64,000 nt of DNA from Nitrosomonas sp. Nm166. Lineage in GTDB: Bacteria; Pseudomonadota; Gammaproteobacteria; Burkholderiales; Nitrosomonadaceae. The position numbers and the translations under genes were made by a program. The notes below the pieces were generated by a model. The model saw nothing but the letters and a program-made list of their open reading frames with translations, searched no databases and was not told the DNA's origin. The DNA lies in NCBI RefSeq assembly GCF_900112825.1, contig NZ_FONE01000007.1, forward strand, positions 27,555-91,554, written 5' to 3'. Positions 32,401-42,042 of this stretch are shown here, one piece after another; position 1 is the first letter of the stretch; the number at the start of each line of letters is the position of its first letter.

Positions 32401-33672
32401 GATGGGGAAGCGTACGATATTTCTGGCTTCTCAGTCAGTGGCGCAGGGGATGTCAATGGTGACGGTTTTGATGATTTGATTATTGGTGCTGACGGTGCTG
32501 ACGCCAGTTACGTGGTGTTTGGGCATGCATCCGGTTTTTCTGCTGCGCTGGAGCTATCCAGCCTGGATGGCAGCAACGGCTTTCGTCTGGATGGAGCGGG
32601 CCAGACGGTCAGCACTGCCGGAGATGTGAATGGTGACGATTTTGATGATTTGATTATTGGTGCTGACGGTGCTGACGGTGCTGACGGTGCTGACGGTGCT
32701 GACGGTGCTGACGGTGCTGACGGTGCTGACGCCAGTTACGTGGTGTTTGGGCATGCATCCGGTTTTACTGCTGCGCTGGAGCTATCCAGCCTGGATGGCA
32801 GCAACGGCTTTCGTCTGGATGGAGCGGGCCACACGGTCAGCACTGCCGGAGATGTGAATGGTGATGGCTTTGATGATGTGATTCTTGGTGCGCCTCAAGC
32901 TGGCCCGAATCGCTCCGGCTCCACCTATGTAGTGTTTGGCAAGGCTTCCGGTTTTGATGCTGTGGTGAACTTATTCAATGTTGATGGCAAAAACGTTTTG
33001 CGCCTGGATGGAGTGACGGCATTTGATTATTCTGGTAGATCTGTTAGTAATGCGGGGGATGTTAACGGCGACGGTTTTGATGATGTGATTGTGGGTGCAC
33101 CCTATGCTGAACCGAATGGTTTTAATTCTGGCTCAAGCTACGTGGTATTTGGCAGAAGCAGCTTTACTGATGATGGTGTAATTCGAGGCACTCCGGGAAA
33201 TGATAATCTCATTGGCACTCCGGCAGCGGAACGCTTCGAGGCGGGGGATGGCAATGATCGAATGATCGGTCGCGGCGGTGCGGATGTGTTTCTGGGTGAA
33301 GCAGGGAATGACTATATCCGGGTATCCGATCTTGACTTCGAGTCTATGGATGGCGGCAGCGGCAACGATACGCTGGCCCTGGGTGGCAGTGGCTTGGATC
33401 TTAATCTGACCGATATGGCCGGCAAGATCAGCGGCATCGAAACCATTAATCTGTTTGGCACCGGTGACAATACCTTGACGTTAACCGCAGCGGATGTGCT
33501 CAACCTGTCGGATACTACTAATACCCTGAAAGTCAATGGCAATGCAGGGGATCGCATCGTTGGACTAAGCCATGGTTGGGGAGATGGCGGTGTTCATGGT
33601 GATTTCCATACTTACTTCAATGATGCGGCAGTGCTGCTGGTGGGCGTGAATGTGGCAACGGATTTTGTTTAA
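29491..33672 (+). CDS. Giant FG-GAP / RTX-like surface protein, copy 1
   Basis: 1393 residues with no N-terminal signal. It is built from about sixteen repeats of about 55-65 residues with the pattern SLDGSNGFRLDG ... SVSNAGDVNGDGFDDVIVGA ... SSYVVFGKASGFDA, i.e. FG-GAP/integrin-alpha beta-propeller blades with a calcium-binding DxNGDGxDD loop. Two RTX-like modules interrupt and end the array: GTPGDDVLIGTPGADRFEAG with GNDSMDGRGGADVFLGG near residue 575, and GTPGNDNLIGTPAAERFEAG near 1235. The C-terminus (FNDAAVLLVGVNVATDFV) is shared by all three paralogues and may be a type I secretion signal. An 8-unit GAD repeat lies at 32659-32730. Probable calcium-dependent secreted adhesin or surface-layer protein. 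Confidence 0.85.
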   Translation: MATSIINLSSLDGSNGFRLDGAEEGDSAGSSVSSVGDVNGDGFDDVIVRGSSRHPDGGGFTGFSYVVFGRASGFSAAMNLSSIDGSNGFRVDGITTYDRSNVSINNAGDINGDGVEDMLIRVLGFDLLGDRTVFNYVVFGKTSGSAATLDLSGLDGSDGFRVQGEPGSYDSIDNAEDINGDGFADVIVSSRTADPNGGYSLSSYVVFGRASGFGATLSLSNLDGSNGFRLDGVAAYDFLGSSVSSAGDVNGDGLDDVIVGAPKANPHGSDSGSAFVVFGSTAGFDAALDLSSLNGSDGFRLDGAEEDDRSGSVVSNAGDINGDGFDDVIVHAPGANKVPYGYYSYALGTRYVVFGRASGFDAALDLSSLDGSNGFRLDGASTSSSSASSAGDINGDGFADMLIETTVYTRYSSYQTGYVVFGKASGFSAAMNIHDVDGNDGFSLQAGVPDFVNQNPDMTFSRAGDINDDGFDDLIVGVVGATKDEPNENGSSYVVFGKASGFAATLDLFSPDGSNVLRLDGARPDDDSGRSVSSADVNGDGFDDVIIGAPGADPNGESSGSSYVLFGRNEFTDDVIRGTPGDDVLIGTPGADRFEAGDGNDSMDGRGGADVFLGGAGDDTIAVADLDFQLADGGTGTDTLELTGSGLNLDLANFHDAIDNIETIDLTGSGDNTLTLSLPDLLSLFDFPHTLTVDGNTGDRVVALTDGWTDGGIDGDYRIFMNIGVMLRVDRDVSADVPLAANVINLADLDGNNGFRLDGEAVGDSLGTSVSNAGDVNGDGFADVIVGAWDASTDVIQSGASYVVFGKASGFSAAMDLSSLDGSNGFRLDGVAAADFSGSSVSNAGDVNGDGFDDLIVGADSADPNGDYSGSSYVVFGRASGFDATINLSSLNGSNGFRLDGVSEFDRLGSSVSNAGDVNGDGFNDVIIGAIGAGPNGDYSGSSYVVFGRASGFDATIDLSSLDSSNGFRLDGEAYDISGFSVSGAGDVNGDGFDDLIIGADGADASYVVFGHASGFSAALELSSLDGSNGFRLDGAGQTVSTAGDVNGDDFDDLIIGADGADGADGADGADGADGADGADASYVVFGHASGFTAALELSSLDGSNGFRLDGAGHTVSTAGDVNGDGFDDVILGAPQAGPNRSGSTYVVFGKASGFDAVVNLFNVDGKNVLRLDGVTAFDYSGRSVSNAGDVNGDGFDDVIVGAPYAEPNGFNSGSSYVVFGRSSFTDDGVIRGTPGNDNLIGTPAAERFEAGDGNDRMIGRGGADVFLGEAGNDYIRVSDLDFESMDGGSGNDTLALGGSGLDLNLTDMAGKISGIETINLFGTGDNTLTLTAADVLNLSDTTNTLKVNGNAGDRIVGLSHGWGDGGVHGDFHTYFNDAAVLLVGVNVATDFV
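32659..32730 (+). repeat. 9-bp microsatellite, eight units, inside FG-GAP copy 1
   Basis: GGTGCTGAC repeated eight times in frame, encoding (Gly-Ala-Asp)8. The preceding propeller blade has the same loop with only two units (32488-32505), so the tract has expanded locally, probably by slipped-strand replication. Confidence 0.92.
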
Positions 33673-33690
33673 GGCAAAAGCTGCAATAAT

Positions 33691-33832
33691 TGTCGTTTCG
33701 AGCGCAGAGAGAAATCTGTGGTATTGATTCCAAAAGATTCCTCGTTGCATTCGGAATGACAAGGGCGGGTGATTCAAAGGCTCCCTATAAAGAATTTTCA
33801 AAGCTTGCTGAATTCGTCAGCAGGCTTTTTTA
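33691..33832 (+). repeat. Downstream repeat block after FG-GAP copy 1 (with terminator)
   Basis: About 145 bp starting GTTTCGAGCGCAGAGAGAAA, with GGAATGACAAGG in the middle and ending in the hairpin AAGCTTGCTGAATTCGTCAG then CAGGCTTTTTTATTGC. An almost identical block follows FG-GAP copy 3 at 42043. The TTTCGAGCG...CGGAATGACA part is a palindromic dispersed-repeat type. Confidence 0.8.
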
Positions 33833-34095
33833 TTGCTGCGCCAGTGTGCGCCAGGCAACTATATCGTGCGGGGTATTATTTTTTCTTTGTGTAGGAACAG
33901 TGGCCATAGCTAAGGAGTCTGAAATGACAAAGGCGGGATTATCCAAGGCTCCTTAAATTCATAGCTTTTACTAAAGCTTCACGATTGTCAAAAGGGTTTT
34001 TCTGACGTAGTATCAACCACATATTTTATGAAATAAAGTGATAGGCGTTTTTTCCGAGCGGGTTCATTGGTCAATTTTTGTAGGAGTCCTTGATC

Positions 34096-37000
34096 ATGGT
34101 AATAGCAACAACAATCGATTTATCCAGCCTTGATGGCAGCAACGGCTTTCGTTTGGATGGTGCGGATGAGCGTGATTTTTCGGGCAGATCGGTCAGCAAT
34201 GCCGGGGACGTTAACGGCGATGGTTTCGATGATGTGATTGTCGGTGCTCTCTTTGCTGATCCGAACGGCGATCGTTCCGGATCCAGCTACGTAGTATTTG
34301 GTAAAGCTTCCGGTTTTAGTGCCACGCTGAATCTGTCCAGTCTCGACGGTAGCAATGGTTTCCGCCTGGATGGGGTAACAGCGTTTGATCAGTCTGGTTT
34401 CTCGGTCAGTGACATGGGAGATGTCAACGGCGACGGTTTTGATGATGTGATTGTCGGTGCACCTGAATCCAGCTTTAGTTACGTGGTGTTTGGTAAGGCT
34501 GGCGGTTTTAGTGCCACGCTGAATCTGTCCAGTCTCGACGGTAGCAATGGTTTCCGCCTGGATGGGGTAACAGCGTTTGATCGGTCTGGTTTCTCGGTCA
34601 GTGACGTGGGAGATGTCAACGGCGACGGTTTCGATGATGTGATTGTCGGTGCACCTGGTTATAGTAGTAGTAATCCATACGGTGGCGGTACTTACAGCTC
34701 TAGCTCCAGTTACGTGGTGCTTGGCAAGGCTTCAGGATTTGATGCTACGCTGGAGCTGTCTAGCCTTGATGGCAGCAATGGCTTCCGTCTGGATGGCGTG
34801 GCGGGAGGTGATTCTTCTGGTGCTTCGGTTAGTAGTGCCGGGGATGTCAATGGCGATGGTTTTGATGATGTGATTGTCGGTGCTTTTGGTGCTGATCCGA
34901 ACGGTGATCGTTCCGGCTCCAGTTATGTGGTGTTTGGCAAGGCTGGCGGTTTTGATGCTGCAATGGATTTATCCAGCCTGGATGGCAGCAATGGCTTCCG
35001 TTTGGATGGCGTGGATGAGCGTGATTATTCGGGATTTTCGGTCAGTAGTGCCGGGGATGTCAATGGCGATGGTTTTGATGATGTGATTGTCGGTGCCACT
35101 GGAGCTAATTCCAGTTACGTGGTGTTTGGCAAGTCTACCGGTTTTGACGCCACGTTAAACCTATCCAGCCTCGATGGCAGCAACGGCTTTTGTTTGGATG
35201 GCGCGGGTAGGGTCAGCACTGCTGGGGATGTCAATGGTGATGGTTTTGATGATGTGATTGTGGGTGCGCCTGACGTCGATTCCAGTTACGTGATATTTGG
35301 CAAGGTTGCGGGTTTTAGTGCCACGCTGGATTTGCTTAAACTCGACAGCAATAGCGGCTTGCGTCTGGATGGCGGGACAGCGTATGACCGATCAGGTTTT
35401 TCGGTTAGCGGTGGAGGGGATGTTAACGGCGACGGTTTTGATGATTTGATTGTGGGTGCGCCTGATGCCGATCCGAACGGTTATGGTTCCGGATCCAGTT
35501 ACGTGCTGTTTGGCAGTAGTCACTTTGACGGTACAGTGACTTATGTGGGTACGCTAGAGGATGATATTCTCACGGGCACCTCGGCAGATGAACGCTTCGA
35601 GGGGGGCGATGGCAACGACACGCTGATCGGCGGTGGCGGGGCAGATATATTTGATGGGGAAGACGGTGATGATGTTATCCGGGTGCCCGATCTTGACTTT
35701 CAAACACTGAATGGCGGTACCGGCACGGATACCCTGGAATTGACCGGTGGCGGCATCGATCTGAATCTAGCCAGTTTTCACGACCCGATCAACGATATCG
35801 AAGCCATTGATCTGACGGGCAGCGGTGACAATACATTGACTTTTACTTTGCCCGACTTGCTCAGTTTGTCGAACACTCATATTTTTACGGTCGATGGCGA
35901 TGCAGGAGACCGCGTGGTTGGAATTGGCCCCGGCTGGGCGGATGAAGGTATCGAGGGGGGTTATCATATTTATACCAATCGCGGCACGATAGTGCGGGTT
36001 GATGTGGCTGTGAGTGCCGATTCACCGCCTCCAGGGGTCATTAGCCTATTCAGCTTGAATGGCAGCAACGGATTTCGTCTGGATGGCGTGGCGGCGAATG
36101 ATTATTCGGGTACTTCGGTCAGTAATGCCGGAGATGTCAATGGCGATGGTTTTGACGACGTGATTGTCGGTGCCCCTGGAGCTAATTCCAGTTACGTGGT
36201 GTTTGGCAAGGCTTCCGGCTTTGACGCCACGCTGGACTTATCCAGCCTCGATGGCAGCAACGGTTTCACTCTGAATGGGGTGACGGCAGAGGATGCTTTG
36301 GGTTATTCAATCAGCAGTGCCGGGGACGTCAATGGCGATGGGTTTGCTGATGTGATTATTGGTGCTCGTGGAGCTAATTCCAGTTACGTGGTGTTTGGCA
36401 AGTCTGCTGGTTTTGACGGCACGTTGAATCTATCCAGCCTCGATGGCGGCAATGGTTTTCGCCTGGATGGTGCGGCAGGTGATTTTTCGGCCAGATCGGT
36501 CAGCAGTGCCGGAGATGTCAATGGCGATGGTTTTGACGACGTGATTGTCGGTGCTCCCAATGCTGAACCGAACGGTAGAAGTTCTGGTACCAGTTACGTG
36601 GTATTTGGAAAGGCTTCGGGTTTTGACGCCACCTTGGATCTGTCCAGCCTTGATGGCAGCAACGGTTTTCGTCTGAATGGTGTGGCAGCATATGATCAAT
36701 CTGGTTCCTCGGTCAGCAGCGCGGGAGATGTCAACGGCGATGGTTTTGATGATGTGATTGTGGGCGCACCCTATGCTGATCCGTATGGCGTTCGCTCCGG
36801 CTCCAGTTACGTGCTGTTTGGCAAGGCTTCCGGTTTTGATGCTGCGCTGGATTTATCCAGTCTCGACGGCAGCAACGGTTTTCGCCTTGGTGGTGAAGAG
36901 GCGAGTAATTATTCAGGCTATTCGGTCAGTAATGCCGGGGACGTCAACGGCGATGGGTTTGACGATATGATTATCGGTGCTCGCGGTGCTGACCCGAACG

Positions 37001-37989
37001 ACAATATCGATGCCGGCTCCAGCTACGTGGTGTTTGGCAAGGCTTCCGGTTTTGATGCTGCGCTGGATTTATCCAGTCTGGACGGCAGCAATGGTTTCCG
37101 CTTGGATGGCGCGGCGGAGTATGATTATTCAGGCAGATCGGTCAGTAATGCCGGAGATTTCAATGGCGACGGCTTTGGCGATTTGATTATCGGCAGCCTC
37201 GGAGATGGATTCTCTTCTGACTATTCTGGTGTCAGCTATGTGGTGTATGGCAAGGCTTCCGGTTTTGATGCTGCGCTGGATTTATCCAGTCTGGACGGCA
37301 GCAACGGCTTTCGCCTGGATGGGGCGGCGCAAAATGATGGAGCAGGGTCTTCGGTCAGCACTGCTGGGGATGTCAATGGCGATGGCTTTGATGATTTGAT
37401 TGTGGGCGCACGCTATGCTGATTCGCAAGGTGAATATTCGGATTCCGGATCCAGTTACGTGCTGTTTGGCAGAAGCAGTTTTACTGATGATGGTGTAATT
37501 CGAGGCACTCCGGGAAATGATAATCTCATTGGCACTCCGGCAGCGGAACGCTTCGAGGCGGGGGATGGCAATGATCGAATGATCGGCCGCGGCGGGGCGG
37601 ATGTGTTTCTGGGTGAAGCAGGTAATGACTATATTCGAATATCCGACCTTGACTTCGAGTCTGTGGATGGCGGCATTGGCAATGATACGCTGGCCCTGGG
37701 TGGCAGCGGCTTGAATCTTAATCTGACTGACATGGGCGGTAAGATCAGCGGCATCGAAACCATTAATCTGTTTGGCACCGGTGACAATACCTTGACATTA
37801 ACCGCAGCGGATGTACTCAACCTGTCGGATACTACTAATACCTTGAAAGTCAACGGCAATGAGGGCGATCGTATTGTTGGATTAAGCCATGGCTGGGGCG
37901 ATGGCGGTGTTCATGGTGACTTCCATACTTATTTCAATGATGCGGCAGTGCTGTTGGTGGGTGTGAATGTGACGACAGATTTTGTGTAG
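34096..37989 (+). CDS. Giant FG-GAP / RTX-like surface protein, copy 2
   Basis: About 1297 residues from ATG 34096 (MVIATTIDLSSLDGSNGFRL), chosen because TAGGAGTCC lies just upstream; the earlier TTG is unlikely. The layout is as in copy 1: about seven FG-GAP blades, an RTX-like module (GTLEDDILTGTSADERFEGG with GNDTLIGGGGADIFDGEDG), about seven more blades, and the C-terminal module GTPGNDNLIGTPAAERFEAG ending TYFNDAAVLLVGVNVTTDFV. Blades are nearly identical in places. The upstream region (33970-34095) resembles that of copy 1. Ca2+-binding secreted protein inferred. Confidence 0.85.
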   Translation: MVIATTIDLSSLDGSNGFRLDGADERDFSGRSVSNAGDVNGDGFDDVIVGALFADPNGDRSGSSYVVFGKASGFSATLNLSSLDGSNGFRLDGVTAFDQSGFSVSDMGDVNGDGFDDVIVGAPESSFSYVVFGKAGGFSATLNLSSLDGSNGFRLDGVTAFDRSGFSVSDVGDVNGDGFDDVIVGAPGYSSSNPYGGGTYSSSSSYVVLGKASGFDATLELSSLDGSNGFRLDGVAGGDSSGASVSSAGDVNGDGFDDVIVGAFGADPNGDRSGSSYVVFGKAGGFDAAMDLSSLDGSNGFRLDGVDERDYSGFSVSSAGDVNGDGFDDVIVGATGANSSYVVFGKSTGFDATLNLSSLDGSNGFCLDGAGRVSTAGDVNGDGFDDVIVGAPDVDSSYVIFGKVAGFSATLDLLKLDSNSGLRLDGGTAYDRSGFSVSGGGDVNGDGFDDLIVGAPDADPNGYGSGSSYVLFGSSHFDGTVTYVGTLEDDILTGTSADERFEGGDGNDTLIGGGGADIFDGEDGDDVIRVPDLDFQTLNGGTGTDTLELTGGGIDLNLASFHDPINDIEAIDLTGSGDNTLTFTLPDLLSLSNTHIFTVDGDAGDRVVGIGPGWADEGIEGGYHIYTNRGTIVRVDVAVSADSPPPGVISLFSLNGSNGFRLDGVAANDYSGTSVSNAGDVNGDGFDDVIVGAPGANSSYVVFGKASGFDATLDLSSLDGSNGFTLNGVTAEDALGYSISSAGDVNGDGFADVIIGARGANSSYVVFGKSAGFDGTLNLSSLDGGNGFRLDGAAGDFSARSVSSAGDVNGDGFDDVIVGAPNAEPNGRSSGTSYVVFGKASGFDATLDLSSLDGSNGFRLNGVAAYDQSGSSVSSAGDVNGDGFDDVIVGAPYADPYGVRSGSSYVLFGKASGFDAALDLSSLDGSNGFRLGGEEASNYSGYSVSNAGDVNGDGFDDMIIGARGADPNDNIDAGSSYVVFGKASGFDAALDLSSLDGSNGFRLDGAAEYDYSGRSVSNAGDFNGDGFGDLIIGSLGDGFSSDYSGVSYVVYGKASGFDAALDLSSLDGSNGFRLDGAAQNDGAGSSVSTAGDVNGDGFDDLIVGARYADSQGEYSDSGSSYVLFGRSSFTDDGVIRGTPGNDNLIGTPAAERFEAGDGNDRMIGRGGADVFLGEAGNDYIRISDLDFESVDGGIGNDTLALGGSGLNLNLTDMGGKISGIETINLFGTGDNTLTLTAADVLNLSDTTNTLKVNGNEGDRIVGLSHGWGDGGVHGDFHTYFNDAAVLLVGVNVTTDFV

Positions 37990-38054
37990 CACAAAGCTGC
38001 ACTTCACTGTGAATACAGTAGAAATTCAAAGATGATTTCAGAGGAGAGTTAATC

Positions 38055-41000
38055 ATGAGTACTCCAGTTTTTAATTTATCCAATCTTGATGGTAGTAACG
38101 GCTTTCGTCTTGATGGCGTGTTGCATGGCGATGCTTCGGGCACATCAGTCAGTAATGCTGGGGATGTTAACGGTGACGGTTTTGCTGATGTGATTATCGG
38201 TGACGATAGTGGGTCCGACTACGTGGTGTTTGGACAGGCTTCCGGTTTTGATGCAGCGATGAATTTATCCAGCCTCAATGGCAGCAACGGCTTTCGCCTG
38301 GATGGTGTGTCTGCGGGTGGTAATTTGGGCAGATCATCAGTTAGTAATGCGGGGGATGTCAACGGTGATGGCTTTGATGATGTGATTGTCATCGGTGCTT
38401 CCGATAATGATACATCTGTTACATCTGATTCCAGTTACGTGGTATTTGGGCGCGCTTCCGGTTTTGATGCAGCAATGGATGTATCCAGCCTGAATGGCAA
38501 AAATGGTTTCTCTCTGGTTGCGAAAAGCAATAGTGAACCTTTTGTTCGTTCTGTCAGCAACGCAGGAGATGTCAATGGCGATGGTTTTGATGATGTGATT
38601 GTCGGCACTGCTGATGATGTGAGCTATGTGATTTTTGGTCAGCCCTCCGGCTTTGCTGCTACGATGGATTTGTCCAGCCTCGATGGCAATAACGGTTTTC
38701 GCCTGGATGGAGAAGGAGGTCATTTCGGCCGTGTAGTGAGCAGTGCCGGAGACGTCAATGGCGACGGTTTTGACGATGTGATTGTGGGTGCTCCCTTTGC
38801 TATTCAAGGTGGCGATTATTATAGTAACGACTATTACCTTAGCGGCGCGAGTTATGTCGTTTTTGGCCAGGCTTCCGGCTTTGATGCTACGATAAATGTA
38901 TCCAGCCTGGATGGCAGCAATGGTTTTCGCCTGAGGAATGGGGTTGGGTTAAATAATAGTTTGGGCGAGTCAGTGAGCAGTGCCGGAGATGTGAATGGCG
39001 ATGGATTCGATGATGTGATCATCGGTGATCCTGATGATAGCGCAAACGACTTTCAAGCCGGGGCCAGTTTTGTGGTGTTTGGCAAGGCTTCCGGTTTTGA
39101 TGCTACCCTTGATCTATCCAATCTTGACAGCAACAGTGGTTTCCGCTTGGATGGGGAGGAGGCAGGTGACAAAGCGGGCTCTTCAGTCAGCAACGCAGGG
39201 GACGTCAACGGCGATGGTTTTGGTGATTTGATTATTGGTGCTCCTAATGCTGGCTCGAGTGGCAGAAATGAAGGGTTCAGCTATGTCGTTTTTGGGAAAG
39301 CTTCGGGATTCGACGCACATATCGATTTATCCAATCTGGATAGTAAAAGCGGTTTTCAGCTGGATGGAGAAAATAATGCTGATTATTCAGGCGCATCAGT
39401 CAGCGGCGCTGGGGACGTCAATAGTGATGGGTTTGATGATCTGCTGGTCGGCGCTTGGCGTGCCAGCCCGAATGGCGAAAGTAATGCTGGTTCCAGCTAC
39501 GTCATCTTTGGTGGTCATAATGTGGTTAGTGGAGGCTTGCCAGGAATTTTTGGCACTTCGATGGACGATCACTTGCAAGGCACATTAATCGCAGAGCATT
39601 TCGATGCTGGGGACGGCGACGATAACCTGTTAGGGGGTGGCGGAGCCGATCAATTTGTTGCGGGAGCGGGGAACGACATCATCGGTGTACCCGATCTCAA
39701 TTTTGCGTTACTCGAGGGTGGAACAGGTCATGATACTCTGCAGCTTCAAGGTAATGGGCTGAATCTCGATTTGACTCAATCGAGCAACATAAAAGACATT
39801 GAAACCCTTGACTTGGGAGAGAAGAGGAATAATAAACTTGTATTAACCGCAGATAAGCTTCGTGATTTATCTGAGAGCAGCAATACTATCAAAGTCCAGG
39901 GCGATTCCAGCGCTCATGTCACCGTGCTTGATGCCGGCTGGTATGATTTCGGCAGCGATACGCTTTATCACACTTATATTCACAACGGTACGAAATTACA
40001 GATAGAAAATGATGTTCCGATTGATTTTGCAGTGAAGGCCAAACCTGTTTTTGACTTATCCAGTCTCAATGGTAGCAATGGTTTTCGTCTGGATGGAGAA
40101 AATGAGTTTGATGGATCGGGCGCATCAGTCAGCAGCGCCGGGGATGTCAATGGCGATGGCTTTGATGATGTGATTATCGGGACAGATTTTTATTCATCCG
40201 TATTCCCTAATAATGAATTCAAATTGAGTTCCAGTTATGTCGTTTTTGGTAAAGCAACCGGATTCGATGCACAGGTTGACCTGTCCAGTCTGGATGGCAG
40301 CAATGGTTTCCGGCTGGATAGAGCGACAACAAAGGATTCAGCAAGATTCTCAGTGAGTGAAGCCGGCGATGTCAATGGTGATGGCTTTGATGATGTGATT
40401 GTCGGGGCGGCGTTGGCTGATGAACCAAATGGCATTGCTTCAGGTTCCAGTTATGTCGTTTTCGGCAAAGCTTCCGGTTTCGATGCGCAACTCGAGTTAT
40501 CCAGTCTGGATGGTAACAACGGTTTTCGTTTGGATGGGGAAAATGAGTTTGATTTTCTAGGTACTTCAGTCAGCAGCGCAGGCGATCTCAATGGCGATGG
40601 ATTTGACGATGTGATAGTCCGTGGTGCTGGTTCGAATTTTGTCATTTTTGGTAAGGCTTCCGGTTTCGATGCCACTTTGCCGCTATCCAGTCTGGATGGC
40701 AGCAATGGTTTTCGCCTGGATGGATACAGTTTGCCTAATGGCTCGGCTTTTCTGGCCAGTAGTGCTGGCGATGTCAATGGCGATGGTTTTGATGATTTGA
40801 TCATCGGTTCAGCAAACTTTAATTTCGACCCTAATTTTACGGGTTCCAATTATGTCGTCTTCGGCAAGGCATCAGGATTCGATGCACGACTGGACTTGTC
40901 TGATCTGGATGGCCATAACGGTTTTCGTGTGGATGGGGAAAACTCGGCTGACACGCGTGCCTATTCGGTCAGCAGTGCTGGTGATATGAATGGTGATGGG

Positions 41001-42032
41001 TTTGATGATGTAGTGATTGGAGCGAATCGGGTTAATCAAGATGGTCAACTTATAGATTCTAATTATGTCATCTTCGGTAAAGCTTCCGGTTTTGATGCTC
41101 GCATTAATTTATCAGAACTTGATGGCAGGAATGGTTTTCGCCTGGATGGAAATGTCAATTTGGGCCGCTCGAGTTATGCTGCCAGCAGTAGCGCCGTTGA
41201 TATCAACGGCGATGGTTTCGATGATCTGATTGTTGACAGCTCTGCATCTAGCTCATTAAGTAAGTTTTCTGGAACCAGTTATGTGATTTTCGGTAAAGCT
41301 TCCGGTTTTGATGCTCAAATTGACCTGACTAGTTTGGAAGACAAAAATGTTTTGCGCTTATACGGAGAAGTGGATGAATCAAACTTTTTCCGCTTTTCGG
41401 TTAGCGGTGCTGGAGATGTTAATGGTGATGGCTTAGACGATCTAGTCGTCGGTGATCCAGGTGTCAATTCGAATGGAGAGCATTCTGGTTCCAGCTACGT
41501 TATTTTTGGTAGCCGCGATTTTGGTGGTGGCGGCAATATCATTGCGGGTACGCCTGGGGATGATGTTCTCAGGGGCACGCCAGAAGCGGAGATTTTTGAA
41601 GCAGGTAATGGCAACGATCGGCTGATCGGCCATGGCGGGGCGGATGTGTTTCTGGGTGAAGCAGGTGACGACTATATCCGGATATCCGACCTTGGCTTCG
41701 AGTCTGTGGATGGCGGCACCGGCAACGATACGCTGGCCTTGGGCGGCAGCGGCCTGAATCTTAATCTGACCGATATGGGCGGCAAAATCAGCGGTATCGA
41801 GACCATTCGTCTGTTTGGCACCGGTGACAATACCTTGACGTTAACCGCAGCGGATGTGCTCAACCTGTCGGATACCAGCAATACTTTGAAAGTCGATGGT
41901 GATGCAGGTGATCGCATCGTTGGGCTAAGCCATGGCTGGGGAGATGGTGGTATTCATGGTGATTTCCACACTTACTTCAATGATGCGGCAGTGCTGTTAG
42001 TGGGTGTGAATGTGGCGACGGATTTTGTTTAA
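38055..42032 (+). CDS. Giant FG-GAP / RTX-like surface protein, copy 3
   Basis: 1325 residues from ATG 38055 (MSTPVFNLSNLDGSNGFRLD) with GAGGAGAG upstream; only 65 bp after copy 2. Seven or so more diverged FG-GAP blades, an RTX-like module (GTSMDDHLQGTLIAEHFDAG with GDDNLLGGGGADQFVAGAG), a second half of seven blades, and the same C-terminal module and end (YFNDAAVLLVGVNVATDFV). The last ~130 residues are almost identical across the three copies, while blades differ, suggesting gene conversion or functional constraint at the C-terminus. The same secretion caveats apply. Confidence 0.85.
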   Translation: MSTPVFNLSNLDGSNGFRLDGVLHGDASGTSVSNAGDVNGDGFADVIIGDDSGSDYVVFGQASGFDAAMNLSSLNGSNGFRLDGVSAGGNLGRSSVSNAGDVNGDGFDDVIVIGASDNDTSVTSDSSYVVFGRASGFDAAMDVSSLNGKNGFSLVAKSNSEPFVRSVSNAGDVNGDGFDDVIVGTADDVSYVIFGQPSGFAATMDLSSLDGNNGFRLDGEGGHFGRVVSSAGDVNGDGFDDVIVGAPFAIQGGDYYSNDYYLSGASYVVFGQASGFDATINVSSLDGSNGFRLRNGVGLNNSLGESVSSAGDVNGDGFDDVIIGDPDDSANDFQAGASFVVFGKASGFDATLDLSNLDSNSGFRLDGEEAGDKAGSSVSNAGDVNGDGFGDLIIGAPNAGSSGRNEGFSYVVFGKASGFDAHIDLSNLDSKSGFQLDGENNADYSGASVSGAGDVNSDGFDDLLVGAWRASPNGESNAGSSYVIFGGHNVVSGGLPGIFGTSMDDHLQGTLIAEHFDAGDGDDNLLGGGGADQFVAGAGNDIIGVPDLNFALLEGGTGHDTLQLQGNGLNLDLTQSSNIKDIETLDLGEKRNNKLVLTADKLRDLSESSNTIKVQGDSSAHVTVLDAGWYDFGSDTLYHTYIHNGTKLQIENDVPIDFAVKAKPVFDLSSLNGSNGFRLDGENEFDGSGASVSSAGDVNGDGFDDVIIGTDFYSSVFPNNEFKLSSSYVVFGKATGFDAQVDLSSLDGSNGFRLDRATTKDSARFSVSEAGDVNGDGFDDVIVGAALADEPNGIASGSSYVVFGKASGFDAQLELSSLDGNNGFRLDGENEFDFLGTSVSSAGDLNGDGFDDVIVRGAGSNFVIFGKASGFDATLPLSSLDGSNGFRLDGYSLPNGSAFLASSAGDVNGDGFDDLIIGSANFNFDPNFTGSNYVVFGKASGFDARLDLSDLDGHNGFRVDGENSADTRAYSVSSAGDMNGDGFDDVVIGANRVNQDGQLIDSNYVIFGKASGFDARINLSELDGRNGFRLDGNVNLGRSSYAASSSAVDINGDGFDDLIVDSSASSSLSKFSGTSYVIFGKASGFDAQIDLTSLEDKNVLRLYGEVDESNFFRFSVSGAGDVNGDGLDDLVVGDPGVNSNGEHSGSSYVIFGSRDFGGGGNIIAGTPGDDVLRGTPEAEIFEAGNGNDRLIGHGGADVFLGEAGDDYIRISDLGFESVDGGTGNDTLALGGSGLNLNLTDMGGKISGIETIRLFGTGDNTLTLTAADVLNLSDTSNTLKVDGDAGDRIVGLSHGWGDGGIHGDFHTYFNDAAVLLVGVNVATDFV

Positions 42033-42042
42033 AGAAACTGTC

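Noticed and set aside
32554..32857. ORFs in other frames across the GAD repeat, with VLT/VST repeats
   Set aside because: Frame shadows of the 9-bp microsatellite inside the large FG-GAP gene.
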